Shown here: positions 1-6,685 of the stretch, piece by piece
How the letters are laid out: every line of letters starts with the position of its first letter
Numbering within the stretch: position 1 is the first letter of the stretch
DNA from: Candidatus Omnitrophota bacterium
Lineage (GTDB): Bacteria; Omnitrophota; Gorgyraeia; Gygaellales; Profunditerraquicolaceae
DNA length: 7,863 nt
Assembly (NCBI GenBank): GCA_018825725.1
Contig: JAHKBC010000033.1
Span: forward strand, 1 to 7,863
Reading direction: 5' to 3'
Notes under the pieces: model-generated
Seen by the model: only the letters and a program-made list of their open reading frames with translations
Database searches by the model: none
What the model was told of the DNA's origin: nothing
Translations under genes and position numbers: made by a program

Positions 1-2744
1 AGAAAGCCAAAGAGATTGTTTCCTATCTTTCGGATCTAGGGATTTCTCATTTTTATGCCTCTCCCGTATTTAAAGCGAGAAAGAAAAGCCTGCATGGATA
101 TGATATTGTTGATCCCAATCGGCTTAATCCAGAATTAGGAAGCCAGGAAGATTTTATAGCGCTGTCAAAGGAAATCAAGGGAATGGGTATGTATTGGCTC
201 CAAGATATTGTGCCTAATCATATGGCCATTGATTCGGATAATTTTATGCTCATGGATGTATTTGAAAACGGCCGGGATTCAGAGTATGTTGAGCTTTTTG
301 ATATTGATTGGAATCACATGTATGAAAATATGCGCGGCAGGATGCTTGTGCCGCTTTTGGGTAGTTTTTATGCCGAAGCGCTTGAGCGCCAAGAGATACG
401 CCTTGGTTATAACGAAAAAGGTTTTAATGTTCAGTATTACAATTTAGCTCTTCCTTTAAAAGTAGGTTCGTATATTACCGTATTGGAAATCGATATTAAG
501 AGCCTTGAGCAAAGGCTTGCAGGCAATAGTACTGATTTTATTAAACTGTTGGGAATAATCAATCTTTTTAAAAGTCTTGCTTTCCAAGATGGCGATACGG
601 CCCAGAGTGCTCAGGTGCGTCATGCCAAAGCCATGCTTTGGGAGCTTTACCAAAGTAATCCTGAAGTCAGGAAATACATTGATGAAAATATCGTACTTCT
701 TAACGGTAATAAGGACGCTCCGCATAGCATGGATAATTTAGATGCGTTGATTTCTGCGCAGTTTTTTAGGTTTTCTTTCTGGAAGGTTGCCTCGGAAGAA
801 ATAAATTATCGCAGGTTTTTTACCATTAACGAGCTTATTTCTATAAGAGTGGAGAAAAATGAAGTTTTTGATAAAACACACCAATTGATCTTAGATATGG
901 TCAGCCAGGGGTATTTTGACGCATTAAGAGTGGATCATATCGACGGGCTTTATGACCCAGCCAGGTATCTGGAAAGGCTCAGAGAGAAGATAGGCGATAG
1001 GTATGTTGTTGTAGAAAAAATACTGGGCCCGCAAGAATTCCTGCGCAGAGACTGGTCTGCGCAAGGAACAACCGGTTACGACTTCTTAAATTATGTGAAC
1101 GGGGTCTTATGCGTATCTGCTCATGCAAAAAAAATTCAGCAGGTATATCAGCGTTTTACAGATTTTAGCGGTGAATATGAGAAATTTTTGGCTGAGAAGA
1201 AACGAAACATTATTGGCAAACATTTAGCCGGCAATATTGATAACCTTGCCCATGAATTAAAGGATGTTTCCGGTAGGGACCGTTATGGACGGGATATTAC
1301 CCTTTACGGCCTGCGCAGGGCGCTTGTGGAGGTGATGGCATTTTTTCCTATTTATCGAACTTACATTAATCAGGAAATAGTCGGAGAAGAAGATACGTGG
1401 ATTATTAAAGCGGCAATCGAGAAAGCCAAAGAGAATTTATCGGGATTTTTTTACGAATTGGATTTTATAAAGAAATTTCTTCTGCTGGAGTTTAACCATC
1501 TAACCTCAGAAGAAGACAAGAAGCGCTGGGTAAACTTCGTGATGAATTTTCAACAATACACCGGGCCGCTTATGGCTAAGGGCCTTGAGGATACTGTTTT
1601 TTATATCTATAACCGCCTTATTTCTTTAAACGAAGTAGGGGGTTTCCCCGATCGTTTTGGTTTATCCTTAAAAGACTTTCACGAATTTAATCAACAAAGA
1701 GCGCAAGCTTTCCCGCATACTCTCAATGCTACCGCAACTCATGATACAAAAAGAGGGGAGGATGCCCGGGCAAGGATTGATGTTTTATCCGAATTACCCG
1801 AGGAGTGGGCTGCGCAGCTTAGAAAATGGCACAATTGTAATTTAAGAAAAAAGGCAAAGGGTAAAGGCTACGCTATGCCGGATGAAAATGACGAATATTT
1901 TATTTATCAGGCGCTTATAGGCTCGCTGCCTTTTGAGGAGCCGGAATATTCTTCTTTTGTAGAAAGGATGAAGGAATATATAGTTAAAGCTGTAAGAGAG
2001 GCAAAACGACACACGGCTTGGATTAAACCCGATACTGCCTACGAAGAGGCAAGTGTTGAATTCGTAAGCTCCATTCTTAAAAAATCAGACGATAATCTTT
2101 TCTTAAAAGATTTTATTCCTTTTCAGAAAAAAATAGCATATTATGGTATTTTTAATTCTTTAACGCAGGCTATTTTGAAATTGACCGCTCCCGGAATACC
2201 TGATTTTTATCAGGGAACAGAATTGTGGGATTTTAGCTTTGTTGACCCGGACAACCGCAGGCCGGTTGATTTCCAGAAACGCAGTTCTATATTACAGAAT
2301 TTAATAAAAGAAAAGCGCCAAGATATTATGAAACTAATTAGGGATCTCTTTTCGCATAAAGAGGATGGAGAACTTAAGCTATTTCTTTTGTACCGTTTAT
2401 TAAGGGCCCGTAAGAAATACGAGGTGGTCTTTCAAAATGCTGCCTATCAGCCTTTGGAAGCAGAAGGGATTTGCAAGGATAATATTATTGCGTATACGCT
2501 TAATTATCAGAACAGCCGGGCAATTATCGTTGTTCCGCGGTTTTTTTGTTCTTTAATGAAAGAAGGCGAGTTTCTCTTTGGCGAAGGAACCTGGAAAGAT
2601 ACAGTCGTCAAAATCCCAGGCGTTGCCTCAGCCAGGTATGAAGATGCAATCACTGGGCAAGTATGCACGCTTGATGAAACTTTTTCCCCATCGCAAATTT
2701 TCGCAGGTTTTCCCGGAGCAGTCTTGTTTTCGACCAATCAATAA
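1..2744 (+). CDS. treY: Malto-oligosyltrehalose synthase (TreY), 5'-partial
   Basis: TreY rearranges the reducing-end alpha-1,4 bond of a malto-oligosaccharide into an alpha,alpha-1,1 bond; TreZ then releases trehalose. It is a cytoplasmic GH13-family enzyme. The reading frame is open from base 3, giving 913 residues to the TAA at 2742-2744. The ATG at 183 is internal, because TreY-typical sequence (SHFYASPVFKA, then HGYDIVDPNRLNPELG) lies upstream of it. Probably only about 20 N-terminal residues are missing. All GH13 signature regions are visible: DIVPNH (204-221), RVDHIDG with the nucleophile Asp codon at 933, VVVEK with the acid/base Glu codon at 1014, and the TreY-specific HDTKRGED (1740-1763). 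GTTGYDFLN (from 1065) and PGIPDFYQGTELWDF (near 2190-2235) are further family hallmarks. The full length of about 930 residues is at the long end for TreY. No treZ lies downstream, so a partner, if clustered, is upstream of the window. The frame is intact, and I see no sign of decay. Confidence 0.96.
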   Translation, partial: KAKEIVSYLSDLGISHFYASPVFKARKKSLHGYDIVDPNRLNPELGSQEDFIALSKEIKGMGMYWLQDIVPNHMAIDSDNFMLMDVFENGRDSEYVELFDIDWNHMYENMRGRMLVPLLGSFYAEALERQEIRLGYNEKGFNVQYYNLALPLKVGSYITVLEIDIKSLEQRLAGNSTDFIKLLGIINLFKSLAFQDGDTAQSAQVRHAKAMLWELYQSNPEVRKYIDENIVLLNGNKDAPHSMDNLDALISAQFFRFSFWKVASEEINYRRFFTINELISIRVEKNEVFDKTHQLILDMVSQGYFDALRVDHIDGLYDPARYLERLREKIGDRYVVVEKILGPQEFLRRDWSAQGTTGYDFLNYVNGVLCVSAHAKKIQQVYQRFTDFSGEYEKFLAEKKRNIIGKHLAGNIDNLAHELKDVSGRDRYGRDITLYGLRRALVEVMAFFPIYRTYINQEIVGEEDTWIIKAAIEKAKENLSGFFYELDFIKKFLLLEFNHLTSEEDKKRWVNFVMNFQQYTGPLMAKGLEDTVFYIYNRLISLNEVGGFPDRFGLSLKDFHEFNQQRAQAFPHTLNATATHDTKRGEDARARIDVLSELPEEWAAQLRKWHNCNLRKKAKGKGYAMPDENDEYFIYQALIGSLPFEEPEYSSFVERMKEYIVKAVREAKRHTAWIKPDTAYEEASVEFVSSILKKSDDNLFLKDFIPFQKKIAYYGIFNSLTQAILKLTAPGIPDFYQGTELWDFSFVDPDNRRPVDFQKRSSILQNLIKEKRQDIMKLIRDLFSHKEDGELKLFLLYRLLRARKKYEVVFQNAAYQPLEAEGICKDNIIAYTLNYQNSRAIIVVPRFFCSLMKEGEFLFGEGTWKDTVVKIPGVASARYEDAITGQVCTLDETFSPSQIFAGFPGAVLFSTNQ

Positions 2745-2766
2745 AAGAATTCGGTAGCGTTTGTCC

Positions 2767-2773
2767 AGGAGGT
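2767..2773 (+). other. Orphan Shine-Dalgarno-like AGGAGGT in the treY-uvrC spacer
   Basis: A perfect AGGAGGT lies in the 81-base gap between treY and the uvrC-like gene. No ATG, GTG or TTG follows at a usable distance, and the uvrC start is 52 bases further on. A CCACCTG at 2808-2814 could pair imperfectly with CAGGAGG (4 pairs, one mismatch, 2 pairs). The rest of the spacer shows no convincing promoter or terminator. It may be a chance match or the remnant of a lost start. Confidence 0.25.
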
Positions 2774-2825
2774 AAGGAAATAGCGACAAAACTCAAGCGA
2801 TAATAACCCACCTGATTTTATTTAA

Positions 2826-4088
2826 ATGCGTAAAATGCACGGTAAAGAAGAATTAAAAGATAAAATTACGGCATTGCCGATGTCTCCCGGGGTCTATTTA
2901 TTTAAGGATGCCGGGGGGAGGATTATTTATATCGGCAAGGCCAAGTTGTTGAAAAAGAGGGTGCAGAGCTATTTTAACCGTCCGCTTGACGTAAAGACTC
3001 AAGCTTTAGTTTCTCGGATTGCCGATATAGATTACCTGACATCAGTTTCGGATGTCCAGGCCAGGCTCTTAGAAGCAGCGCTTATCCGCCAAAAGCAACC
3101 TATTTACAATATAGACTTAAAAGATGATAAAACTTTTCCCTGGATTAAGATTACTCATGAGGATTTCCCGCTTGTTAATATTTATCGTAAAAGAGATAAA
3201 GATGGCTCTGATGAGAGTTTATATTTTGGGCCCTATATTAATGCCAAGATGCTGCGTAAGGCAGTTAAGGTTATTCGCCAGGTTTTCGGCTTTCGTTCCT
3301 GCAAGAAGATGCCTAAAAAACCCTGCCTTTATAACCGGCTTAAACTTTGTCCTGCTCCCTGCGCGGGTAAGATAAGCCGCAAAGACTATCAGGATATTAT
3401 AGAAGAAATACGCATGTTCTTTGAATCTCGGCATCAGGATTTATTGAATCGGCTGGGTGAAAAGATGCAAGATAGATCCAGAAAACGTGAGTATGAAGAG
3501 GCATCCAGGATCAAGGATCAGATTGATGCTTTGAGTGTTTTGCGGCAGTCAGGCACTGAATCTCGCAGTCATGATGAGTTATTGGATCTAAAGCTGTTCC
3601 TTAAGTTGAGTAGGATACCATTAAGAATAGAGGCATTTGATATTTCCAATATTTCAGGGCAGGAAGCAACCGGGTCAATGGTGAGTTTCTACCGTGGGTT
3701 TCCCGATAAGAGTAATTATAGGCGTTTTAGGATTAAGACAGTCTTGAAAATCGATGATTACGCTATGATTCGGGAGATTGTCAGGAGGCGTTATCTGCGC
3801 TTGAAAGAAGAAGCCGGTTCCCTGCCGGACTTGGTCTTGATCGATGGCGGCAGGGCGCATCTATCAGCGGCTAAAGAGGAGCTACGGAAATTAAATATAG
3901 ACCTACCTTTAATGAGTATTGCCAAGGATAAAGAGAATATATACTTGAATAACAATGTAGCGCCTTTAAAATTAAATCAAGAGACTCCGGCACTGAACCT
4001 TATCCGGCGCATCCGTGATGAGGCGCATAGGTTTGCGTTGAAATACCACCATCTGCTGCGTCGAAAGAAAATATTGGGCAATAAATAG
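2826..4088 (+). CDS. uvrC: Short UvrC-like excinuclease subunit
   Basis: UvrC makes the two incisions of nucleotide excision repair after UvrA and UvrB mark a lesion. This 420-residue protein begins with a GIY-YIG nuclease domain (GVYLFKD, then IIYIGKAK, residues 22-40; Arg45; Glu83 in LLEAALIRQKQPIYN). Four cysteines follow at 159, 167, 175 and 179, matching the [4Fe-4S] ligand region known in UvrC. A UVR helical motif lies at about 217-240 (REYEEASRIKDQIDAL), and an RNase H-like nuclease domain runs from about 266 to the end. The second active site is intact: Asp272 in FDISN, Asp310/311 in DDY, Asp340 in LIDGG and His401 in RDEAHRFA. Typical UvrC has 550-620 residues. This one lacks most of the roughly 100-150 residues between UVR and the RNase H domain, and it stops right after RDEAHRFALKYHHLLRRKK, so the (HhH)2 DNA-binding tail is absent. 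A TAA immediately precedes the ATG, which fixes the earliest start; ATG 2835 is an alternative. Neither has a clear ribosome binding site. Confidence 0.88.
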   Translation: MRKMHGKEELKDKITALPMSPGVYLFKDAGGRIIYIGKAKLLKKRVQSYFNRPLDVKTQALVSRIADIDYLTSVSDVQARLLEAALIRQKQPIYNIDLKDDKTFPWIKITHEDFPLVNIYRKRDKDGSDESLYFGPYINAKMLRKAVKVIRQVFGFRSCKKMPKKPCLYNRLKLCPAPCAGKISRKDYQDIIEEIRMFFESRHQDLLNRLGEKMQDRSRKREYEEASRIKDQIDALSVLRQSGTESRSHDELLDLKLFLKLSRIPLRIEAFDISNISGQEATGSMVSFYRGFPDKSNYRRFRIKTVLKIDDYAMIREIVRRRYLRLKEEAGSLPDLVLIDGGRAHLSAAKEELRKLNIDLPLMSIAKDKENIYLNNNVAPLKLNQETPALNLIRRIRDEAHRFALKYHHLLRRKKILGNK

Positions 4089-4118
4089 GTAAAGGTCTAG
4101 GAGTATATAAATTCAGCG

Positions 4119-4391
4119 ATGACTAGTTTTGCTATTAAAGTTTATAAAGTTGTTTTAGGCATACCCATGGGCCAGGTGAGGACTTATAAATGGGTCGCCA
4201 ATAAATCCGGCAGGCCCAGGGCCTTTCGGGCAGTAGGCCAAATACTGAAAAATAATCCGTATCCTCTGATTATTCCCTGCCATAGGGTAGTTAAGAGCGA
4301 TAAAAGTTTGGGTGGATATAGCCAAGGTGTAAGTAATAAGAGATTACTATTGGTTCTAGAAAATGAAATCAAACGTATCCTAAAAGGATAG
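4119..4391 (+). CDS. Single-domain O6-alkylguanine-DNA alkyltransferase (Ogt/MGMT C-terminal domain)
   Basis: Proteins of this family flip an O6-alkylguanine (or O4-alkylthymine) out of DNA and move the alkyl group onto their own cysteine, which inactivates the protein. This one has only 90 residues, corresponding to the DNA-binding and active-site domain; the poorly conserved N-terminal domain of Ogt/MGMT is missing. The key residues fit human MGMT with exact spacing from the acceptor Cys54 (PCHRV; human Cys145): Tyr23 (Tyr114), Arg37, the base-flipping finger (Arg128), Asn46 (Asn137), His55 (His146) and Glu81 (Glu172). Because the acceptor is Cys, not Trp, this is not a classical alkyltransferase-like (ATL) protein, although its compact size is ATL-like. 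It starts 30 bases after the uvrC-like gene. A TAGGAG at 4098-4103 sits about 15 bases from the ATG, which is long for a ribosome binding site; an in-frame TAG at 4098 excludes an upstream extension. Co-transcription with uvrC is likely. I leave the symbol blank because ogt, ada and atl cannot be told apart here. Confidence 0.9.
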   Translation: MTSFAIKVYKVVLGIPMGQVRTYKWVANKSGRPRAFRAVGQILKNNPYPLIIPCHRVVKSDKSLGGYSQGVSNKRLLLVLENEIKRILKG

Positions 4392-4432
4392 TTTAGAAGC
4401 TTAAATTTTTAATACGCAAAATAATTCTATGG

Positions 4433-4441
4433 TGGTATAAT
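4433..4441 (+). promoter_or_regulatory. Candidate extended -10 promoter ahead of the pilT-like gene
   Basis: The sequence TGGTATAAT is a perfect TGnTATAAT extended -10 element for a sigma-70-type polymerase, 50 bases upstream of the next start codon. The hexamers 16-18 bases further upstream (around 4412-4419) do not resemble TTGACA, as often found for extended -10 promoters. The predicted transcription start is near 4448, giving a leader of roughly 45 bases. No intrinsic terminator is visible after the alkyltransferase gene, so read-through from upstream is also possible. Confidence 0.45.
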
Positions 4442-4479
4442 AAGAAAGCTTAGCAATAATTATCCGTACTGGGAAAATT

Positions 4480-4485
4480 AAGGAG
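4480..4485 (+). promoter_or_regulatory. Ribosome binding site of the pilT-like gene
   Basis: AAGGAG lies six bases before the ATG at 4492. It is the best-placed Shine-Dalgarno sequence in the window and supports that start codon. The other genes here have weak or badly spaced sites. Confidence 0.75.
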
Positions 4486-4491
4486 TAAGGC

Positions 4492-5571
4492 ATGAATATT
4501 AATGATGCTTTGAGGCTTTTACTGGAAAAAGGGGCTTCAGACTTATTTTATAGGGTTGGGGCAAATTTATATCTGCGTATCTATGGTAAGGTGACAGAGA
4601 TACCCGATACGCGTATCAGCGTACAGGATATGGAACAGACCTTTTCTGCGATAGTCTCGGAACAGCAAAAAAACTTTTTCCAGGAACATATGGATGTAGA
4701 TTTTGCTTATTATTCTCATGAATTTTGCAATCGCTTTCGCGTAAATATCTTTATGCAACGCAATACCCCCTCCATAGTCATTAGGTGTATACCCAATAGC
4801 ATTGATACTATGGAGAGCTATAATCTGCCAGCAGCCATTCTTAAGAAACTCAGCCTTGAACAGAGGGGGATGGTTTTGTTGACAGGGACTATGGGTTCGG
4901 GTAAATCAACAACCATTGCCAGCATGATCGAGTATATTAATGCTAACTGTAATAAGCATATATTGACTATCGAAGAGCCAATTGAATTTACCTTTCAGGA
5001 TAAGAGTTCGATTATCAACCAACGAGAATTAAATCAAGACGTTTTTTCGTATCCGGCAGCCCTAAGGGCATTTACTTTGCAGAGTCCGGATGTAATATAT
5101 GTGGGTAATATCCGCGATTATGAAACCATGTCTGCGGCCGTGACTAGCGCTGAGACAGGGGTCCTGGTTTTGAGTACTATCCATACCGTTAATGCCGCCC
5201 AGACCATAGAGCGTATTATTAATTTTTTTCCCACTCACTACCACTCCTTGATAAGGACGCAGTTATCTCTTTTATTAAAAGGGGTTATATCTTTGCGGCT
5301 TGTTCCTCTTAAGGATGGTTCGGGCCGCATACCGGCTTACGAGGTAATGCTTCTGACTCCCACTATCAGCCGCTTGATAAGAGAGGGAAAACTTTGGGAG
5401 ATAAATGCCTATATTGAAGACGGAGAAATATTCGGGATGCAGAGCTTTAATCAATCTCTGGTAAAATTAGTCAAAGAGGGCAAGGTTTCCGAAGAGGAAG
5501 CGGTTAATTTCTCTGACAGTAAAGATGAGTTTCTTCTGTCGCTTAGAGGTATTAAGAAAGGACAAAGGTAA
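4492..5571 (+). CDS. PilT/PilU-type pilus ATPase with non-canonical Walker B
   Basis: PilT-family ATPases are cytoplasmic hexamers at the base of type IV pili that drive pilus retraction. The 359-residue length and the architecture fit: an N-terminal PAS-like part (about 1-100, with FRVNIFMQ and VIRCIP), then a RecA-like core. Walker A is GTMGSGKST (132-140), the Asp box is TIEEPIEF (159-166), NQREL is at 176-180, the His box is STIHT (228-232) and LIREGK (295-300) lies near the C-terminus. Several usually conserved positions differ. Walker B reads VGNIRD, with Asn206 where PilT has the catalytic Glu of GEMRD. The preceding ALRxxLRxDPD pattern has Leu196 for Arg and Ser198 for Asp, and the N-terminal SDLH is SDLF. 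It may therefore be a weakly hydrolysing or regulatory paralog, so I withhold the symbol pilT. No other pilus gene is in the window. The next gene, prfB, begins after 5 bases. Confidence 0.88.
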   Translation: MNINDALRLLLEKGASDLFYRVGANLYLRIYGKVTEIPDTRISVQDMEQTFSAIVSEQQKNFFQEHMDVDFAYYSHEFCNRFRVNIFMQRNTPSIVIRCIPNSIDTMESYNLPAAILKKLSLEQRGMVLLTGTMGSGKSTTIASMIEYINANCNKHILTIEEPIEFTFQDKSSIINQRELNQDVFSYPAALRAFTLQSPDVIYVGNIRDYETMSAAVTSAETGVLVLSTIHTVNAAQTIERIINFFPTHYHSLIRTQLSLLLKGVISLRLVPLKDGSGRIPAYEVMLLTPTISRLIREGKLWEINAYIEDGEIFGMQSFNQSLVKLVKEGKVSEEEAVNFSDSKDEFLLSLRGIKKGQR

Positions 5572-5576
5572 AGTTT

Positions 5577-6684
5577 ATGTTGTCGGAAGAGATAAGGATC
5601 AAACTGCTTTCTTTAAGTACCCGCCTCGAACAACTAAGAGGTTATCTTTGACCTGGAAAACAAAAGGCAAAGAATAACTGATTTTTCTCGGCAGATGTCT
5701 GAAGCCGGTTTCTGGAATAATGAAGAGAAATCCCGCAAAATAGTCAGAGAATTAAAGCTTCTAAAAGCGGCCATCGAGCCCTGGGAAAAAGCTTTTATTA
5801 AATTCCAGGAATTAAAAGAATTGTTCGAAATGGCCGAAGCCAAAGACCGGGATTTGATTGCGGATTTGGAAGGAGATTTAAATTTACTCACCGATGAAAT
5901 TAATGCCCAGGAGTCAATAGCTCTTTTGGGTGGTGAGTTTGATTCTAATAACGCTATTCTTAGTATTAATGCCGGAGCCGGTGGTACGGAGTCTTGCGAT
6001 TGGGTGAGCATGCTTTTAAGGATGTATGTGCGTTGGGCAGAGAGGAAAAACTGCGCGGTTGCAACTACGGATATACTTTACGGAGAAGAAGCCGGTATAA
6101 AAAATGTCACTATTCTTATTAGCGGGCCATTTGCCTATGGTTATTTAAAGGCTGAAAAAGGCGTACATAGACTAGTGCGTATTTCGCCTTTTGACGCCAA
6201 TAAACGCAGGCATACTTCTTTTGCCTCGGTGGATGTGATTCCGGAGATTCAGGAGGATTTGGATATTAAAATTGAAGAAAAAGAACTGTCTATTGATACT
6301 TTTAGGGCTTCCGGGCCAGGCGGGCAGCATATGCAAAAATCGGATACTGCCATAAGGATTACGCATTTGCCTACAGGGTTAGTAGTACAATGTCAGAATG
6401 AGCGTTCTCAATATCAAAATAAACAAACGGCTCTAAAAATCTTGAAGGCGCGCCTCTATGAGTTGGAGCGGCAGAAGAATGAGGAGAAGTTTCAAAAACA
6501 AATTGGTGCAAACGATAAAAAGAAGATTGAATGGGGCAGCCAGATAAGGAGCTATGTCATGCATCCCTATAGCCTGGCAAAGGACCATCGCACAGGCTAT
6601 GAAGTTGGGAATGTAGCTGCTGTGATGGATGGGGAACTCGATTCTTTTATTGAAGCATACCTTAAGAACGCGGCGCAAAAATAA
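5577..6684 (+). CDS. prfB: Peptide chain release factor 2 (RF2), expressed by +1 programmed frameshift
   Basis: RF2 recognises UAA and UGA stop codons in the ribosomal A site and triggers release of the finished protein. The gene is two overlapping frames: 24 codons from ATG 5577 to CTT 5646-5648, an in-frame TGA at 5649-5651, then the +1 frame from GAC 5650-5652 to the TAA at 6682-6684. The joined product has 368 residues (E. coli RF2 has 365). The stop-recognition tripeptide SPF is at 203-205, and the peptidyl-tRNA hydrolysis motif GGQ is at 248-250. SPF marks RF2, since RF1 carries PxT. The residue aligned with E. coli 246, which affects activity there, is alanine (A244). The loop reads [10 protein letters not shown] where most RF2 have SGAGGQHVNK. 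A later ATG at 5695 would remove the start of the N-terminal domain and is not the true start. AAAGG at 5564-5568 is a plausible ribosome binding site. The gene sits 5 bases after the pilT-like gene and 1 base before secA. Confidence 0.96.
5637..5652 (+). promoter_or_regulatory. prfB +1 frameshift site with internal Shine-Dalgarno-like element
   Basis: The site reads AGAGGTTATCTTTGAC and matches the E. coli prfB site at 14 of 16 positions. CTT (5646-5648) is the slippery P-site codon, TGA followed by C (5649-5652) is a poorly terminating stop, and AGAGG (5637-5641) is the internal Shine-Dalgarno-like stimulator just upstream. By established knowledge, low RF2 lets the ribosome stall at UGA and slip +1, making more RF2, while ample RF2 terminates there. 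This gives direct autoregulation. Confidence 0.95.
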
Positions 6685-6685
6685 C

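Noticed and set aside
183..2744. treY starting at ATG 183
   Set aside because: The same frame is open upstream to base 3 and encodes conserved TreY N-terminal sequence (HGYDIVDPNRLNPELG), so 183 is an internal methionine and the gene is cut by the window edge.
2799..2804. GATAAT as a -10 box for the uvrC-like gene
   Set aside because: No TTGACA-like hexamer lies at 16-18 bases upstream, there is no TGn extension, and the resulting leader would be very short.
4086..4118. A frameshifted HhH tail of UvrC just beyond its stop codon
   Set aside because: All three forward frames downstream hit stops or give no helix-hairpin-helix-like sequence, so there is no remnant of the tail.
4392..4432. Possible terminator after the alkyltransferase gene (AT-rich stretch with AAGCTT and a run of five T)
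   Set aside because: No GC-rich stem precedes the T run; the only palindrome is the 6-base AAGCTT, which is too short for an intrinsic terminator.
4397..4451. Two AAGCTT palindromes (4397-4402 and 4446-4451) flanking the -10 element as possible operator half-sites
   Set aside because: The shared sequence is only about seven bases in an AT-rich region and the spacing is not characteristic of a known operator; chance is sufficient.
5577..5651. A disrupted or pseudogenised prfB because of the in-frame TGA at 5649
   Set aside because: The TGA sits in a CTT-TGA-C context with an upstream AGAGG at the position known for RF2 programmed frameshifting, and the +1 frame continues into an intact RF2.
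5634..6011. 125-codon open frame on the minus strand
   Set aside because: It is antisense to the prfB N-terminal domain, with low-complexity serine-rich translation and no known domain.
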